Assembly (NCBI GenBank): GCA_002427045.1
Contig: DIPO01000061.1
Span: forward strand, 70,520-95,699
Source of the DNA: Firmicutes bacterium UBA5486
Lineage (GTDB): Bacteria; Bacillota; UBA4882; UBA10575
Direction: 5' to 3'
DNA: 25,180 nucleotides
In this document: piece by piece, positions 23,508 to 25,180 of the stretch
How the letters are laid out: each line of letters opens with the position of its first letter
Numbering within the stretch: position 1 is the first letter of the stretch
Position numbers and translations under genes: made by a program
Notes under the pieces: generated by a model
What the model saw: the letters and a program-made list of their open reading frames with translations, nothing else
Database searches by the model: none
Told to the model about the DNA's origin: nothing

Positions 23508-23690
23508 GGGAATTGCATAATTACATAAAGTATCCATTTGAGCACAATATATAGTGTTTAACTTTAATTTCAAGGGAATTGTCAAATTTCCAAAGACATA
23601 CCTTCAATCAAAATATTATTAGACAATTCCTAGTGGGAATATCAATATATTGTGAATGAATCATAAATTAATCAATTATGCAATTATTAG
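23508..23690 (+). repeat. Dispersed AT-rich element, copy B (long form)
   Basis: The left end GGGAATTGCATAATT and right end AATTATGCAATTATT are inverted relative to each other, giving a ~180-bp MITE-like unit without coding capacity. It shares GTATCCATTTGAG and TATCAATATATT...AATCATAAAT with copy A. A nested perfect inverted repeat, GGAATTGTC (23575-23583) / GACAATTCC (23622-23630), lies in a segment absent from copy A and looks like an extra internal insertion. Confidence 0.72.
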
Positions 23691-24040
23691 AACCAAGAAA
23701 CAACTTCTGACTAGGCGAAGATTATAACTAAATTGTATTTTCATCTTTTCGCTTGCCCCAGCTTGCTGGGGTGGGGGACTACTTAACTAATGAAATAGAG
23801 GGTCTTTATCGTTATCAATAAACTATTAATCTTTTCAAAAAAGGATTCTTCTTCTTTTTCTTTAAGTACCTAGAACATTTAAAAATCATACAACTCTTTA
23901 TCTAAATTCTATCATCTCGTAGCTGATCCCTCGTTGCTGTTGCTTATCTAAAACTACCTTTGGTGTTTCTTCTCTATTGTGGTTATATATTGCTTGATTA
24001 ATAAACAATCTTTATTAAACACGAGCTGCGAGCATCGGGA

Positions 24041-24063
24041 GGGTAATTATGCAATTTCTTTAG
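24041..24063 (+). repeat. Dispersed element end fragment G
   Basis: GGTAATTATGCAATTTCTTTAG matches the terminal sequence of the AT-rich family. No partner end was found within 150 bp, so it is probably a remnant. Confidence 0.45.
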
Positions 24064-24146
24064 GACATAAGAATCCAGTCTTTTCGGGAAAATATAAGAT
24101 AGTCGCTCTTGCTTAAAGATAATCATTTTTTTGGAGGAATGCTTTT

Positions 24147-25073
24147 ATGAGCCAACGTATACGACAGATTAAGATTGCATCATGGGTTGGAATCATTGGC
24201 AATCTCATCCTAGCAATTTCCAAGATAATCTTAGGTTTAATCTCCAGCAGCTTAGCTGTGGTCGGTGACGGAATCGACAGTACAACCGATGTTCTTAGCT
24301 TCTTAATCATCTTCTTTGCTGCCAAAATAATGTCAAAAGCTCCCGATAAAAATCATCCCTACGGTCATTATCGAGCGGAGACATTGGCTACTTTGATAAT
24401 TTCTTTTATTATCCTTTTCGCCGGACTTCAGCTTTTCACCTCTTCCCTTAAAACAATTCTTAATGGAAGTAGAGCCGAAATCCCTTCATCACTGGCAGTT
24501 ATTGCAGCTTTTATCTCTGTCTTAGGTAAGCTAACTCTTGCTGTTTATCAGTTTAAAATCGGTAAAAAAACTGACAGTTCAATGCTAATCGCCAATAGCC
24601 GGAATATGTTTGGAGATATCTTTGTTTCTCTGGGAGTTTTAATCGGAGTATTCTTTACCATTAAATTTAATACTCCGATCATCGATCCGATTATTGCAAT
24701 TCTAATAAGTTTCTGGATTATACGCACTGCCATTCACATCTTCCTTGAAGCTAATACCGAACTGATGGAAGGAATTGAAGATACTTCTATCTATAAACAG
24801 ATCTTCGATGCTGTCAAGAAGGTTAAAGGTGTTTCTAATCCACATCGAACTAGAGTCCGAAAATTATCCAACCTTTACTTGATTGATCTTGATATTGAAG
24901 TAGATGGAAAATTAACTGTTACCGAAGGACATCGGCTTGCTATCAAAGTCGAAAGCATTCTTCGTATGTCTATTGATAATCTTTACGATATTGCAGTACA
25001 CGTTGAGCCCCTCGGGAATGTGGAATCTGGGGAAAAATATGGTATTTCAGATCAAGAATTCTTCGGTACCTAA
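24147..25073 (+). CDS. Cation diffusion facilitator metal exporter, possibly Mn2+ type
   Basis: Proton-coupled divalent metal efflux protein of the CDF family, 308 aa, six predicted membrane helices followed by a cytoplasmic metallochaperone-like domain (from about residue 210). The transport-site residues line up with E. coli YiiP: Asp44 and Asp48 in DGIDSTTD, Asp157 in SRNMFGD, but Asn153 in place of the Zn-typical His153. HPYGHYRAET (70-79) is the standard loop. The C-terminal domain contains HRTRVRK, YLIDLDIEVDG, a GHRLA histidine and the HVEP ending. Loss of the histidine argues against a Zn exporter and is seen in Mn/Fe-type members, so Mn2+ is my preferred substrate by inference. ATG at 24147 follows GGAGG at 9 nt. 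I see no manganese riboswitch upstream. Confidence 0.92.
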   Translation: MSQRIRQIKIASWVGIIGNLILAISKIILGLISSSLAVVGDGIDSTTDVLSFLIIFFAAKIMSKAPDKNHPYGHYRAETLATLIISFIILFAGLQLFTSSLKTILNGSRAEIPSSLAVIAAFISVLGKLTLAVYQFKIGKKTDSSMLIANSRNMFGDIFVSLGVLIGVFFTIKFNTPIIDPIIAILISFWIIRTAIHIFLEANTELMEGIEDTSIYKQIFDAVKKVKGVSNPHRTRVRKLSNLYLIDLDIEVDGKLTVTEGHRLAIKVESILRMSIDNLYDIAVHVEPLGNVESGEKYGISDQEFFGT

Positions 25074-25083
25074 TTTTTATGGG

Positions 25084-25140
25084 TAAATCTTAAATGAATT
25101 ATGTAATTTAAGGATAGTAATTATGTAATTCCTTCATTTA
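25084..25140 (+). repeat. Dispersed AT-rich element, copy D
   Basis: AAATCTTAAATGAATTATGTAA and AATTATGTAATTCCTTCATT repeat the family ends. The second part plus the following ATAAAAAAGCT is very close to 3868-3903 (ATTATGCAATTCCCTCATT...ATAAAAAAAGCT), so this copy and copy F share their flank as well. Confidence 0.6.
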
Positions 25141-25159
25141 ATAAAAAAGCTTTTTGTGA

Positions 25160-25180
25160 TGTGTCCTTTTTAAAAGGTCC
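25160..25180. repeat. Right terminal inverted repeat, possible IS end
   Basis: TGTGTCC followed by TTTTTAAAAGGTCC; the first 20 bases are the exact reverse complement of positions 1-20. It begins with TG as an insertion-sequence left end would. AAAAAAGCTTTTT precedes it by a few bases, as also found beside the left copy, suggesting insertion next to terminator-like sequence. Confidence 0.6.

Larger units (their letters stand above)
23309..24146. other. Long non-coding region with repeats and hairpins
   Basis: About 840 bp between divergent genes with no supported reading frame. It holds hairpin-repeat copy Y, dispersed element copy B and end fragment G, which are listed separately. It also has two isolated hairpins: TTCAGC-CGGA-GCTGAA at 23458-23473 and CCCCAG-CTTG-CTGGGG at 23756-23771, the latter followed by GGGGGACTACTT, which echoes the ACTAC end of the hairpin repeat. 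The palindrome TTCACGTGAA is at 23494-23503. Nothing resembling a tRNA was found. Confidence 0.6.

Noticed and set aside
23309..24146. CRISPR array or tRNA cluster in the long gap
   Set aside because: Repeats here are few, imperfect and not regularly spaced. No cloverleaf or CCA-ended structure was seen.

Overview
The window looks like a chromosomal segment of an AT-rich, low-GC Gram-positive lineage (Bacillota), probably an anaerobe. The basis is strong AAGGAGG-type ribosome binding sites with frequent GTG/TTG starts, (G/T)AG-repeat (TRAP-type) control of tryptophan genes, an AgrB/AgrD peptide-signalling locus and a cobalamin riboswitch. Neither of the two solute-binding proteins has a lipobox cysteine, which would suit a diderm Firmicute. 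I cannot name the species. Almost all genes are on the minus strand. The exceptions are a 67-aa orphan, an NlpC/P60 protein and a CDF transporter.

Layout: (1) 123-3497, a CUT1-type carbohydrate ABC importer (binding protein plus two permeases, no ATPase) behind two LacI-operator-like palindromes. (2) 4005-7150, a cobalamin riboswitch, its terminator, and btuF-btuC-btuD for B12/corrinoid uptake. (3) 7170-13495, a trpEDCFBA operon with no trpG. It has a good sigma-A promoter, a leader with nine GAG triplets and an intrinsic terminator (TRAP attenuation), plus a second, very regular TRAP-like repeat over the trpD start. (4) 13569-17312, a conserved protein of unknown role, a 67-aa orphan, an NlpC/P60 peptidase-like protein and a mannitol dehydrogenase-family oxidoreductase. 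(5) 17420-19318, a divergent, extended glutamine synthetase. (6) 19609-21765, an agrB-agrD-agrC cluster. The 39-codon agrD was found by reading the gap between the other two. The AgrC-like receptor seems to lack its phospho-acceptor histidine and its ATP-binding glycine box, and no agrA is nearby. (7) 21982-23308, an SGNH hydrolase and a secreted acidic orphan. (8) 23309-25073, a long non-coding stretch with repeats, then a CDF metal transporter.

Two repeat families occupy the intergenic regions. One is an AT-rich MITE-like element ending in AATTGCATAATT / AATTATGCAATTCC. The other is a ~63-bp hairpin repeat, one copy of which sits between trpE and the internal TRAP site. The two ends of the window carry the same 20 bp in inverted orientation (TGTGTC...GACACA type), as if the segment lies between two copies of one insertion sequence.

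The observations most worth following are the internal TRAP-like site at trpD, the agr locus with a pseudokinase-like receptor and no response regulator, and the MITE-like family.
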